Shown here in pieces: positions 1 to 8,699 of a DNA stretch of 27,387 bases. This DNA comes from Scybalousia_A sp964626385. Its GTDB lineage: Bacteria > Bacteroidota > Bacteroidia > Bacteroidales > P3. A program made the translations under genes and the position numbers. Where the stretch lies: NCBI GenBank assembly GCA_964626385.1, contig CAZVEO010000022.1:1-27387 (forward strand), given 5' to 3'. How positions within the stretch are numbered: the first letter of the stretch is position 1; each line of letters begins with the position of its first letter. Under the pieces are notes generated by a model that was not told the DNA's origin, made no database searches, and was given only the letters and a program-made list of their open reading frames with translations.

Positions 1-131
1 AATAAATATTGATTTTCATATTGTCTCATATTTAAAGTGTCTTCATTACAAGGAACTTTATGTACAAAACACTGTGATTTTACGCTTAAAATTATGCATA
101 ACATTACACAGAAAAAAATAATCTTTTTCAT
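1..131 (-). CDS. Secreted protein B1, 5' part only (paralogue of the 8700-9791 gene)
   Basis: Only the first 43 codons are inside the window; the gene runs off the left edge. The ATG at 131-129 opens a signal peptide beginning MKKIIFFC and ending near SVKSQC, followed by a stretch with CNED and NMRQYEN. Nearly every residue matches the start of the complete 363-residue protein at 8700-9791, so this is its paralogue, and by analogy it should carry a T9SS sorting domain at the missing C-terminus. It starts 43 bp after the stop of the gene at 175-1572 with no terminator between them, exactly as in the second copy (41 bp), so the two are probably co-transcribed. Function unknown. Confidence 0.8.
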   Translation of the reverse strand, partial: MKKIIFFCVMLCIILSVKSQCFVHKVPCNEDTLNMRQYENQYL

Positions 132-174
132 ATCTTTATATTTTTTTTAATGTTTATAATTATTCTTATTAATC

Positions 175-1572
175 TTAATCGGAACAAATTTTTAAATACA
201 TATTTGAGTAGGACGAGAAAGATTCCGTATCAATATTACTTGGTATTGGATTGGGAAAATAAGTTACAGCAACTGTTGGTTGTGGTTGGTCAAAAGCAAC
301 TTTTGTTTCGTATCTTTTATAACATTGACTACCAGAAATATTACTTTTTCTATCAAACCAATATAATTCATTATTACTTGATAATCTACCACCTATAATA
401 TAATAGTATTTATCATATTTTGTAATACTATTTAAGACATCATCTTTACCCACATTGCTATTTGGTAGTAGTATTTCAGAATTATAGTTATTAGTATTCC
501 AAACCTCTATCCTATGGATAAAATCAGTATATGTCCAGTCATTTGATGGTACAGAGGAAAAAGTATTTCCAAATTGTCCATTTACTATAAGGTGCATGGT
601 ACTATCGTATGGTATATATGCCATATCTTTTACGTATGGTTTTCCAAAATTTGGTATTACCTGTGTTGAGTACAAAGAAAGGTTATCCAAATCTATATTA
701 AATAAGGCTATAGGATAAGAACTTGAACCAAAATGAGGAGATTTTACTTGGTCTATACAAGTAGCAACCATTACGTTTGGAGAGTCTTCGATCCATTCTA
801 TAAGATAACCAGGCTTATTTAACTCGGGTAATCTTCCAAATATATCTCCTGTTGCTATACCATTATTATCAAATCCAAACACTTGCCCTTGATAATTAGG
901 AATATTTGTCTTATCGTGTCTTATTATTCCAAAGTCTTCATAAGGAGGCTGATTACGAGAACAAACAACCGCTATATATCTATCTGTCTGAGTAAGATTT
1001 TGAAGTTTAAAATGGCATTCATAAACATTATAAGTGCCCGGGTTATTCCATACATTATAATCAATAAAACTATACCTTTGACTATTTGTATTGTACCCCA
1101 AAGCCACAACTTTTGGATATCCATCCATAAGGTCTTTAAATACTTCCAAATTATAAACAACAGTTACTGTACTGAGTAATTCATAATAGAACTGACCATT
1201 GTTAAAAATATCATCCAACTTTGCCCATGCTATAAAACCGTTACTTCCAGCAAATATCCCGCAAAAATATATATAATTATCAAAGATTCCAAAATCATAA
1301 ACTGTAAACCTTACATCTCTTGGAATACCTATTTCCATATAGTTGGTACCCGCTCTTGTCTTGGCAAAGGCACTATTACCTAAGGTTGTGTTATATGATA
1401 ATGTAAGTATTGACCTGTTGTCAATATTTTCCACTTTTACAAACTCTCCTAAAGTTTGAAGGCTACGGGTATACCTTTCTGAACTTGCGTTGATTCCTTG
1501 CATTTGTGCATAACTTGTAGCACTTGCAAATAACAAGATTAAGAAAATCAACAGATAATAACTCTTTTTCAT
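175..1572 (-). CDS. Secreted protein A1 of unknown function (duplicated family)
   Basis: A 465-residue protein with a clear signal peptide (residues 1-22, ending SATSYAQ). I do not recognise a family. The body is rich in Tyr, Asn and aromatic beta-strand-like segments, which would fit a secreted beta-propeller or adhesin-like fold, but this is inference. It has a near-full-length paralogue at 9833-11224 (463 residues); residues 1-59 are identical in the two and the remainder diverges by scattered substitutions and small indels. Near the C-terminus it has FPNPIP, which resembles the start of a T9SS type A sorting domain, but only about 20 residues follow, too few for a full domain. Downstream B1 begins 43 bp after its stop. 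The gene has its own promoter (1614-1644). Confidence 0.85.
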   Translation of the reverse strand: MKKSYYLLIFLILLFASATSYAQMQGINASSERYTRSLQTLGEFVKVENIDNRSILTLSYNTTLGNSAFAKTRAGTNYMEIGIPRDVRFTVYDFGIFDNYIYFCGIFAGSNGFIAWAKLDDIFNNGQFYYELLSTVTVVYNLEVFKDLMDGYPKVVALGYNTNSQRYSFIDYNVWNNPGTYNVYECHFKLQNLTQTDRYIAVVCSRNQPPYEDFGIIRHDKTNIPNYQGQVFGFDNNGIATGDIFGRLPELNKPGYLIEWIEDSPNVMVATCIDQVKSPHFGSSSYPIALFNIDLDNLSLYSTQVIPNFGKPYVKDMAYIPYDSTMHLIVNGQFGNTFSSVPSNDWTYTDFIHRIEVWNTNNYNSEILLPNSNVGKDDVLNSITKYDKYYYIIGGRLSSNNELYWFDRKSNISGSQCYKRYETKVAFDQPQPTVAVTYFPNPIPSNIDTESFSSYSNMYLKICSD

Positions 1573-1613
1573 AATTGAATATCATTTAAGTTTATAATAA
1601 AATCTATCAGTCA

Positions 1614-1644
1614 CAAAGATATAAAACTTTTTAATACCAACCAA
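1614..1644 (-). promoter_or_regulatory. Bacteroidetes-type promoter of A1
   Basis: On the minus strand, TATCTTTG (1621-1614) matches the -7 consensus TAnnTTTG, and TTG (1644-1642) lies 20 bp upstream as the -33 element. The same pair, with the same spacing, precedes the paralogue A2. The leader to the ATG is about 35-40 nt. Confidence 0.7.
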
Positions 1645-1707
1645 GAAAAAATATATTTTTTTTACAAAAAAAAGAATTAGCCTTATGGTTTACATTATAA
1701 AAATAAT

Positions 1708-1743
1708 AAAAAAAGACGCTTTTTTAAAAAAGCGTCTTTTTTT
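1708..1743. terminator. Bidirectional intrinsic terminator
   Basis: A perfect 36-bp palindrome: an A-run, GACGC, six T, then six A, GCGTC and a T-run. Because it is flanked by A-runs and T-runs it can terminate on either strand. It lies 16 bp beyond the stop of the dipeptidase gene and so ends the pyrH-dipeptidase transcript; it also insulates the A1 promoter. Confidence 0.85.
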
Positions 1744-1759
1744 ATTGGTTATCATTTTT

Positions 1760-3526
1760 TTATTTGCTAAGGTCTTTTATGGTTTCGCCGTGGTCTTTTA
1801 TTATCATACGATACCATTCCTTTGGATATTCAGGTTGTTTTGGAAATACTGCATCGCCCTCTCTAAGTCCTGTTTGTTCAAATTTGCCGTCTTTTTCTTT
1901 CTTTATATTGCCATCTATATATTTAACTAATAGATAATTATAAAGATTTGACCATTCGGAGAATGTTTGTTCAGCTTTTGCCAAAGAGAATTTTGTCAAT
2001 TCATTTCTCATTTGACTTTCATTCATAGTTTTTACTTTATTATCCAAAGATTCTACTTCCTTAATAAAAGAGTCTTCCAAACGATTTTGAACCTTTTGCA
2101 AATCAACAATCATATCGCTCCAACGAGTATAAACATAGTTGGAAACTTGATTAAATTTCCAAAAAGCAGAAGTAGGAGAATACTCTGTCATAGAACCATT
2201 GTCTACTTTGAAACAAAGAGGTGTGTCGTTTATAGAACCATACATTGGGACATAAACAGTTTGATAAGTATCATCAACTCCAAACCAAAGAATGCCTTTG
2301 GCTTTTGCTGGCATCCAACTACGAGTCTGTGCTACAAAGGAAAAACCTGTTTGTTGTGTAGAAGTAGCTCTTTCGTGTATGTATTTTTTTCCATCAACTT
2401 CCCAATTCATAGGTCTCCAACGATAAGGGCATTTGAAAGGACCTGCACCTAAATCTTTGCTCATATCCATAGGAGTTCCCTGATAATAATCTCTCATAAG
2501 CTCCATAGCCTCTTTTACGGAAATTTTATGGTCTGGTTTTATCCACAAAGGCATACGATTTGTCAAATCTTTACCCATAGCATAGTTTTCGTATTGTTTC
2601 ATATTGGAATTAACCCTATTAAACATAGCATAAACTCTTGCTTCACAACCTCTTGCTCCAGAGAAATTTATGGGGTTATAGGTATCGGAAAAAGAAAAAT
2701 CTTCGTCTTTGCCATTGTACCAACCTTTTATTCTTGCAAACTCTGCAACATCATAAGCATAAACTGTCTCTACCTCTGGACGAAATATTTCTTTAAGATT
2801 CTTGGAAGAGATACTTACAAAAGAACCTTTCTTTTGCCAAGGAAAAGTAGTAATACGAGCTTGATTTGCATGACCACTTATATATCCCTCAGGTATTCTT
2901 CTTGCAACCCATACTCCGCCTTTTGTCCATTTTTTGTTGGCTTTGATACTTTTTACATTACCTTTTTTATCTTTTATAGTATCCATAACAGGTTTGCCCT
3001 TACCGATAAGTTCCATAATCCAAACCTCATCTCCGTCTGCTATAGAAAAACTTTCACCTGAAGAAGCATAGCCATAGGTGTCCATAAATTCAGCAATGGT
3101 TTTAATTGCCTCTCGAGCAGTTTTTGCTCTTTGCAAAGTAAGATAAATAAGTGAGCCGTAGTCTATACCTTCTCCACCACTTTCACATTCGGGTCTGCCT
3201 CCGTAGGTGGTTTCGCCTATGGTTAGCCCCCATTCGTTCATATTGCCTACTGTGGTATAGGTTTGTGCAACTTGAGGAATTTTGATAAGAGGTCTGCCTG
3301 TGTCCCATTCTATTACTTGTATCATTGTACCGGCAGGGTATTGTGCAGCACGGTTATAATACAACTCTCCGTAAAGTGTATGAGAATCTGCTGCGTAGGT
3401 TATCATTGTTGAACCGTCTGTTGTTGCACCTTTGGAAAAAAGAAAACTTGTGCAAGCAAAACTCATGGAAGAAAGTGCTATGCAAAAAGCAAAAAACACT
3501 CCAATTAAAATACTTTTTTGTCTCAT
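1760..3526 (-). CDS. Peptidase family C69 (PepD-like) secreted dipeptidase
   Basis: A 588-residue N-terminal-nucleophile hydrolase of the C69 dipeptidase family, which releases amino acids from dipeptides. The signal sequence (residues 1-24, ending SMSFA) is directly followed by Cys25 in ACTSFLFSKGATTDGSTM; in this family that Cys becomes the N-terminal nucleophile after processing. The downstream segments NMNEWGLTIGETTYGGR and YGSLIYLTLQRAKTAREAI are typical of the family. The length agrees with family members that carry a C-terminal alpha-helical extension. It sits 33 bp after pyrH and no promoter is seen in the gap, so it is probably the second gene of that transcript; terminator at 1708-1743. 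It fits a peptide-using, periplasmic role. Its coupling to pyrH looks like a matter of position rather than pathway. Confidence 0.9.
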   Translation of the reverse strand: MRQKSILIGVFFAFCIALSSMSFACTSFLFSKGATTDGSTMITYAADSHTLYGELYYNRAAQYPAGTMIQVIEWDTGRPLIKIPQVAQTYTTVGNMNEWGLTIGETTYGGRPECESGGEGIDYGSLIYLTLQRAKTAREAIKTIAEFMDTYGYASSGESFSIADGDEVWIMELIGKGKPVMDTIKDKKGNVKSIKANKKWTKGGVWVARRIPEGYISGHANQARITTFPWQKKGSFVSISSKNLKEIFRPEVETVYAYDVAEFARIKGWYNGKDEDFSFSDTYNPINFSGARGCEARVYAMFNRVNSNMKQYENYAMGKDLTNRMPLWIKPDHKISVKEAMELMRDYYQGTPMDMSKDLGAGPFKCPYRWRPMNWEVDGKKYIHERATSTQQTGFSFVAQTRSWMPAKAKGILWFGVDDTYQTVYVPMYGSINDTPLCFKVDNGSMTEYSPTSAFWKFNQVSNYVYTRWSDMIVDLQKVQNRLEDSFIKEVESLDNKVKTMNESQMRNELTKFSLAKAEQTFSEWSNLYNYLLVKYIDGNIKKEKDGKFEQTGLREGDAVFPKQPEYPKEWYRMIIKDHGETIKDLSK

Positions 3527-3559
3527 ATCGTTTTTATTTTGTTATTATATCAAGGATGT

Positions 3560-4264
3560 TTATTTTACAAGTGTACCTATTTCCTCACCGCTGACTACTT
3601 TCATAAGGTTGCCTTCTTTGTTCATATCAAAAACATAAATAGGCAAGTTGTTCTCTTGACAAAGGGCAAAAGCAGTCAAATCCATAACTTTTAATTTTTT
3701 TTGCAAAGCCTCATCAAAAGAAAGAGAGGTGTATTTTGTTGCGTTTTTGTCTTTCTCTGGGTCAGCACTATAAATACCATCTACACGAGTGCCTTTTAGA
3801 ATAACATCTGCTTTGATTTCTATTGCTCTAAGAGTAGAAGCCGTATCGGTAGTAAAAAACGGGTTTCCTGTTCCTCCTCCTATGATAACCACTTTGCCTT
3901 GTTCCAAACTTTGCAACGCTTTTTTTCTTGAAAAACTCTCGCAAAAAGGTTCTATTCTTAGTCCTCCAAGTAAAGCGGTCTTCACACCTTGTCGTTCCAA
4001 CTCTCCTTGTATAGCCAAAGAGTTTATCATAGTAGCAAGCATACCCATATAATCTCCTTGTACTCTATCCATACCCTTTGCCGAGCCGGAAAGTCCTCTA
4101 TAAATATTACCTCCTCCTATAACAATGGCTATTTGTATGCCTGCTTGATGTACTTGTTTTATTTGCTCACAATACATGGTCAGCATTCCTTCTGATATTC
4201 CGTATTGTCCATTTCCCATAAGGCTTTCACCCGATAGTTTTAATAATATTCTTTTGAATTTCAT
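3560..4264 (-). CDS. pyrH: UMP kinase
   Basis: Phosphorylates UMP to UDP with ATP in pyrimidine nucleotide synthesis; a cytoplasmic hexamer of the amino-acid kinase fold. The 234-residue length is normal. Visible family motifs are KLSGES (9-14), GGGNIYRG (50-57), and GGTGNPFFTTDTA (130-142), the nucleotide- and UMP-binding loops that separate bacterial UMP kinases from eukaryotic UMP/CMP kinases. The ATG at 4264 is the only reasonable start because MKFKRILLKLSGES is the canonical N-terminus. It is first in a two-gene unit with the C69 dipeptidase. It is not next to frr, tsf or rpsB, its common neighbours in other bacteria. Confidence 0.97.
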   Translation of the reverse strand: MKFKRILLKLSGESLMGNGQYGISEGMLTMYCEQIKQVHQAGIQIAIVIGGGNIYRGLSGSAKGMDRVQGDYMGMLATMINSLAIQGELERQGVKTALLGGLRIEPFCESFSRKKALQSLEQGKVVIIGGGTGNPFFTTDTASTLRAIEIKADVILKGTRVDGIYSADPEKDKNATKYTSLSFDEALQKKLKVMDLTAFALCQENNLPIYVFDMNKEGNLMKVVSGEEIGTLVK

Positions 4265-4285
4265 AATAAACTCTTTTTCTTATTG

Positions 4286-4293
4286 CAAATTTA
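4286..4293 (-). promoter_or_regulatory. Probable -7 box of the pyrH promoter
   Basis: TAAATTTG on the minus strand matches TAnnTTTG and lies 22 bp upstream of the pyrH ATG. A TTTG (4312-4309) is only 15 bp further up, shorter than the usual 19-21 bp, so the -33 element is uncertain. Confidence 0.45.
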
Positions 4294-4359
4294 CACAAAT
4301 TTTACCAACAAAGAAGTATATTTATAAATTATTTCTATTTGTAAAGATATATTATAACA

Positions 4360-4395
4360 AAAGCCCTATCTTTCTTTATTGAAAAATAGGGCTTT
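4360..4395 (-). terminator. Intrinsic terminator after the PpiD-like gene
   Basis: A perfect 10-bp stem, AAAGCCCTAT (4360-4369) with ATAGGGCTTT (4386-4395), and a 16-nt loop. Read on the minus strand it lies 23 bp after the stop of the foldase gene and is followed by a short T-rich stretch. Confidence 0.75.
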
Positions 4396-4418
4396 AATAA
4401 ATGTTTAGACAAAAAAAC

Positions 4419-6578
4419 TTACTTACTTACATATTGTATAAAATTGTTCTCAACCTTAGCATCTCTATAAATAATTGCAATAGGGTTAATTTGATTCATT
4501 CTTTGTTGCATACGATTGTCGTACGTTTGTTTTATCATATTGAAATCTTCCTTAACGGCACGTTTGTATATCTTATCTACCTCTACTACATAGATACCAT
4601 TGAAACCTTTTATAGGTTTTTTTTGCAAACCAGTGTTTTTAACTCCGGATAAAGTACCTATTACTCTCATTTCTGCTCCGTTTCTACCAAAAGAATAAGA
4701 AGAAAAATCTGTACCTATAATAGTGTCAACAGATGCCTTTGCTGTTGAAGCAAAAGCATTGATATTTGTTGCACTCTTCAATATTTTATTTGCATCATCA
4801 ATAAGCATCTGTGCCTTCTTATCTGCTTTTACTATACGTTCAAATTGAGGGTTTTCTTTTAGTTGCTTAAGAGGAATAAATCCTTTTTCTTGTATTTCCT
4901 TCAAGCCCACCACAACAAAAGAAGTATTGTAAGCACCATCATCTTGCAATTCATAAACAATATTTGATACTTCTCCTTCTTTTACATCACTAAAAGCCCA
5001 ACAAACAATTTCTCTTGCATAAGGAGTTCCGTCCAATTTATAAGACATTGTACTCAATGTAGAGGTCAAAACATTATTATTTTGTTTGCTTGCTAAGTTT
5101 TTCATAGAAGTAAGGTCTTTTGACTTTGCAAGAAAATCATCAGCCTTATTTTTGTAATTGTTTATAGTAGTCTCACTTGGACGTATGCCTATAACAACTG
5201 TAGCCATTTGTATTTTTGGTTTAGCAACAGTCTTGTCTGTTACTCTTATTATGTATTCTCCTATGCTATCAGGAAGAGTATAGCGGAATATACCACCTAC
5301 ATTGGTATTTATCATTTGTTTGTACAACTCCTCTACATATCCATCTCTTATCCAGCCCATATCTCCAAATTGCTGTTTAGAATTAGGGTCATCGGAGAAT
5401 TTTGTTACATTTTCAGCAAACTGAGAAGAATCCTTTATTACACTCATCAAAGAGTCTACAAGCAAAGTTTGTTCCTGTAATGTACGTTTGATTTCCGAAA
5501 CACCTACTCGGTTGTTATATACTGCTATAGCGGAGCATTTAATGGAATCCGGTCTGTTTTGTTTGTCAAGTATCTTACCCATTATCCAATTATCTCCTAC
5601 AACACGTGGCTCAATCATATCGCCCACTCCTTTACCTGTCAATAGAGTATCTGGAAAATACATACTGATACCACGAGAACCTATTTCATAATAAAGACTG
5701 TCGTAATTGTTTTCAAAAGTTGTAGATATAAAACCATACATATCCTCTTTTGAAGTATTTCCCAATTCAACAAAAACTCTTTGAGCCGAGTCTGTCAATG
5801 CTTGTATATCGGCTCCGGAAGGAATAACATCAAATTTAACAAATTCTACTTGACGCATTTCTTCGCTTGAAAGAAAACTATTTTTGTGTTCATTGTAATA
5901 CTTTTCGTAGTCTTCATCTGTAAGTTTTACTTTATCGTCCTCTATTGAAGAGAAAGGCAATACCGCATAACGAACATCTGTTGTTTGGTCGTATGTGTCG
6001 CTAATATGCTTTGCCATAGCCTTTGGCATATAAAAACTGCTTGCCAAAAGAGAAGCATATTTTGTATTAAGTCTTTCCGTGTAAGCGTTTTTTTGTATAC
6101 GATTCCATATTACTTGTTGCTCTGGTGCTAATTGGTTATATTGTTGCATTATTTGTTTTACTTGCTGAGCGTTAAATTGTCCTGTAGTCGGGTCGGTAAA
6201 ATTTTGTCTTATCTCAGAGGCTATAAAAGTACCTACAAACATATCATTCATTTCCTCTTCACCTATTACAATGCCCAGTTTTTCACACTCGCGGTCAAGT
6301 ATCTTTTCTGTTACTAATTCATAATAAGCATTTGTCTTTGCTTGATACTGCTGTTCGTTATTTAGTTTGTTGTACTGTTGTTTTAGTTCGTTCTCTTTGA
6401 GTTCTCGCAGATTATCAAACTCGGCAATACCGATTTCCATACCATCTACACTTGCTATGTCTTTAAAACCGCCTCTTTGTCTTCCAAAGTCATTGAAAAT
6501 AAAAGCCAAAGTTGCAAGGGCTACAATTATAGTTACGCCCCAGCCAAAATTTTTTCTAATTCTTCCTATTACAGCCAT
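4419..6578 (-). CDS. PpiD/SurA-type peptidylprolyl isomerase, membrane-anchored periplasmic foldase
   Basis: A 719-residue protein resembling PpiD. The N-terminus (MAVIGRIRKNFGWGVTIIVALATLAFIF) is a short cytoplasmic tail and one membrane segment (about 12-28) that anchors the protein with the rest in the periplasm. A SurA-N-like helical region follows (about 35-225; DGMEIGIAEFDNLRE and the Gln-rich helices). A parvulin (PPIC) rotamase domain spans about 345-455, with FSDDPNSKQQFGDMGWIRDG as its recognisable core, and a second, poorly conserved rotamase-like region follows. Known role of the family: chaperone and prolyl isomerase for exported and outer-membrane proteins. It is transcribed alone, between its own -7 box and the terminator at 4360-4395, and divergently from the processing protease gene. 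Confidence 0.88.
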   Translation of the reverse strand: MAVIGRIRKNFGWGVTIIVALATLAFIFNDFGRQRGGFKDIASVDGMEIGIAEFDNLRELKENELKQQYNKLNNEQQYQAKTNAYYELVTEKILDRECEKLGIVIGEEEMNDMFVGTFIASEIRQNFTDPTTGQFNAQQVKQIMQQYNQLAPEQQVIWNRIQKNAYTERLNTKYASLLASSFYMPKAMAKHISDTYDQTTDVRYAVLPFSSIEDDKVKLTDEDYEKYYNEHKNSFLSSEEMRQVEFVKFDVIPSGADIQALTDSAQRVFVELGNTSKEDMYGFISTTFENNYDSLYYEIGSRGISMYFPDTLLTGKGVGDMIEPRVVGDNWIMGKILDKQNRPDSIKCSAIAVYNNRVGVSEIKRTLQEQTLLVDSLMSVIKDSSQFAENVTKFSDDPNSKQQFGDMGWIRDGYVEELYKQMINTNVGGIFRYTLPDSIGEYIIRVTDKTVAKPKIQMATVVIGIRPSETTINNYKNKADDFLAKSKDLTSMKNLASKQNNNVLTSTLSTMSYKLDGTPYAREIVCWAFSDVKEGEVSNIVYELQDDGAYNTSFVVVGLKEIQEKGFIPLKQLKENPQFERIVKADKKAQMLIDDANKILKSATNINAFASTAKASVDTIIGTDFSSYSFGRNGAEMRVIGTLSGVKNTGLQKKPIKGFNGIYVVEVDKIYKRAVKEDFNMIKQTYDNRMQQRMNQINPIAIIYRDAKVENNFIQYVSK

Positions 6579-6618
6579 ATTGCTTATTTTTATGTTTTAC
6601 GTATTTAAAATTAGTTTG

Positions 6619-6626
6619 CAAATTTA
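6619..6626 (-). promoter_or_regulatory. Probable -7 box for the PpiD-like gene
   Basis: TAAATTTG on the minus strand, 41 bp upstream of the ATG, matches TAnnTTTG. No well-spaced -33 TTTG is visible. Confidence 0.4.
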
Positions 6627-6703
6627 TAAAGAAATTTTATAAATGAGCGTTTTTATTTCAAAAAAATAGCAAGAATATTTAATTTTATTGTTTTTTTTAG
6701 TAG

Positions 6704-6711
6704 TACCTTTG
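6704..6711 (+). promoter_or_regulatory. -7 box of the processing protease promoter
   Basis: TACCTTTG followed by CA matches the -7 consensus and sits 27 bp before the ATG at 6738. Upstream is a T-rich run (6681-6698) without a convincing -33 TTTG at 19-21 bp spacing. Confidence 0.55.
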
Positions 6712-6737
6712 CATAGTTTTAAATTTATAATTAGTGT

Positions 6738-8372
6738 ATGAAAAAGGTATTTGTAGTAGTTTTGAATTTGCTACTTGTTTTTGTTGCCAACGCACAAGAA
6801 AACAAAACAGATAGAAGTTTTGAATTGTCTAAAAACTTAGAGATTTTTTCCTCCGTCTATAAGACTTTATACAATACGTATGTGGATGATATAAAAGAGG
6901 GAGAACTTGTCAAAACAGCAATTGATGCCATGCTTACTAAATTAGATCCTTACACAAATTATTACCCTGAATCTGATTTGGAGGATGTAAAGATGCAACT
7001 TTTGGGAGAGTATGGTGGCATAGGTGCTTTGATACATCAAAAAGGCGATAGTGTTTATATTTCCGAACCATATGAGGGATTACCTGCCTATGAGGCAGGT
7101 TTGAAAGCAGGCGATCTCATAATGGAAGTAAATGGACAAAGTGCTTTGGGCAAAAATTCTGACCAGGTAAGAGAAGTTCTTAGAGGGCAAGCAGGCTCAA
7201 CAATTACTTTAAAAATAAAACGTTTCTCTGAAGAGAAGACATTTACATTTAAAAGAAAAGAAATTACATTGCCAAACGTACCTTATAGTGGAGTTTTGGA
7301 CGGAGATATTGGTTACATAAAGTTAAATGAATTTACTAAAAATGCTGCCAATAATGTACTTTCTGCTTTTAGTACATTGAAAAAACAAGGAATAAACGGG
7401 CTTATACTTGACTTGAGAGGTAATGGTGGAGGATTGTTAAATGAGGCGGTGGATATAGTTAATATTTTCGTTAACAAAGGTCAAGTTGTTGTTTATACTA
7501 AAGGCAAGACACAAGATAAAAATCAAACTTTTCGCACTTTGCGTAATGCAACCGATACCAATATGCCTATTATTGTTTTGGTGGATGGTACTTCGGCTTC
7601 GGCGAGCGAAATTGTTGCAGGTGCTTTGCAAGATATGGATAGAGCTGTTGTAATGGGACAGAGAAGTTTTGGCAAAGGATTGGTGCAAAATGTTGTTCCT
7701 TTGGTATATAATACTCAAATGAAAGTAACCGTTTCCAAGTATTATATTCCAAGTGGCAGGTGTATACAAGCCGTGGACTATTCTCATAGAGATTCTACGG
7801 GAAAAGCAAACAAAATAACAGATTCTTTGCGTACAGCCTTTAAAACCAAAAACGGCAGAGTTGTCTACGATGGTTATGGTATAGAACCGGATGTACGTAC
7901 TGAGACTGAATATTCAAGCAGTATTTTATTCTCGCTTATTAGCAAAAATCTTATTTTTGATTATGCAACAGAATTTGTTCGCAAACATGAGAGTATTCCA
8001 AGTGCAAAAGATTTTGTTATAACCGAGGATATTTATAGCGATTTTGTTAATTACTTAAAAGACAAAGATTATTCTTATACAAGTCCTACAGAGTATAGTT
8101 TAAAAGAATTTTTCGATATAGCAAAAAAGGACAAATGTAACGATGATATTTTGGCTCAAATAGAAAATCTTAAACTCCAAATAGAAAAAGACAAAAATAA
8201 TGACTTGTATAAATTTAAAGACGAAATAAGCGAGTTTTTGTTAAGTGAAATAGTTGTAAGATACTACAATCAAAAGGGTAGGGTAGAGGCTTTTGTAAAC
8301 CACGATAAAGAGGTAAAACAAGCCATTGAATTATTACACAATAAAACAAAGTATAATAATATTCTAAAATAA
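6738..8372 (+). CDS. C-terminal processing protease, peptidase family S41
   Basis: A 544-residue periplasmic protease of the CtpA/Prc family, which cleaves exported proteins from their C-termini. Order: signal peptide (1-19, ending VANAQ), N-terminal helical region, PDZ domain (about 85-165; AGLKAGDLIMEVNGQSA), then the S41 catalytic core with GYIKLNEFT, LDLRGNGGGLL, DGTSASASEIVAGALQD and SFGKGLVQ. By alignment with Prc the nucleophile is Ser288 and the general base Lys313, 25 residues apart as in the family. The C-terminal 130 residues are charged and helical. It is transcribed divergently from the PpiD-like foldase, another envelope quality-control gene, which suggests a shared envelope role. 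It ends in a convergent arrangement with B2, separated by the repeat-bearing gap. Confidence 0.95.
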   Translation: MKKVFVVVLNLLLVFVANAQENKTDRSFELSKNLEIFSSVYKTLYNTYVDDIKEGELVKTAIDAMLTKLDPYTNYYPESDLEDVKMQLLGEYGGIGALIHQKGDSVYISEPYEGLPAYEAGLKAGDLIMEVNGQSALGKNSDQVREVLRGQAGSTITLKIKRFSEEKTFTFKRKEITLPNVPYSGVLDGDIGYIKLNEFTKNAANNVLSAFSTLKKQGINGLILDLRGNGGGLLNEAVDIVNIFVNKGQVVVYTKGKTQDKNQTFRTLRNATDTNMPIIVLVDGTSASASEIVAGALQDMDRAVVMGQRSFGKGLVQNVVPLVYNTQMKVTVSKYYIPSGRCIQAVDYSHRDSTGKANKITDSLRTAFKTKNGRVVYDGYGIEPDVRTETEYSSSILFSLISKNLIFDYATEFVRKHESIPSAKDFVITEDIYSDFVNYLKDKDYSYTSPTEYSLKEFFDIAKKDKCNDDILAQIENLKLQIEKDKNNDLYKFKDEISEFLLSEIVVRYYNQKGRVEAFVNHDKEVKQAIELLHNKTKYNNILK

Positions 8373-8491
8373 CGCTTAGCATAACCATTACTTTTTCATG
8401 TTGTGTAAGATTATTGTGTAAAGTTTTTTAAGGTGATTTAAAGAATAAACACACCCACAGGCTGTTTTTATAGGACACAGCCGGGACTTTT

Positions 8492-8673
8492 TTATAGGTT
8501 AGCATAGGTTTTGATAGGTTGGTATAAGTTACAGGCACAGCCTGTTTTATTAGGGCAAAGCTGTTAAGAAAAGTAATACGCTTAAGCGTCTTATAAAATA
8601 CCATGTGGGTGCGACTCTGCCCTTATAGAACAACCTTAGGCTGTAACTTATAACAACCTATGCTAACCTATAA
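8492..8673. repeat. 182-bp inverted-repeat element with nested repeat units (gap 8373-8699)
   Basis: The ends are perfect 19-nt inverted copies of each other (8492-8510 and 8655-8673; outer sequence TTATAGGTTAGCATAGG). Pairing continues inward: GTATAAGTTACAG (8522-8534) opposite CTGTAACTTATAA (8641-8653). Inside are the hairpin ACAGGCACAGCCTGT (8531-8545), the 12-nt palindrome ACGCTTAAGCGT (8578-8589), and GTGGGTGC (8605-8612). The same end sequence and core hairpin recur at 23311-23501. The element fills the 327-bp gap between the convergent ends of the processing protease and B2. No ORF and no typical T-tailed terminator is seen here; the element may itself terminate transcription. Confidence 0.75.
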
Positions 8674-8699
8674 TAACTCACAACAATATAATTATCAAT

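Noticed and set aside
175..280. Full T9SS sorting domain at the end of A1
   Set aside because: FPNP is there, but only about 21 residues follow, far less than the roughly 70-80 of a type A domain, and no frameshifted continuation was found before B1.
1967..2452. 161-codon plus-strand open frame
   Set aside because: Antisense to the dipeptidase; Phe/Ile/Ser-rich product typical of reverse-frame translation in A+T-rich DNA.
2528..3061. 177-codon plus-strand open frame
   Set aside because: Antisense to the C69 dipeptidase gene; no start signal, no recognisable protein.
8400..8470. Intrinsic terminator just after the processing protease gene
   Set aside because: A short T-run is present, but I see no stable GC-containing stem directly before it; the inverted-repeat element further on is the better candidate.
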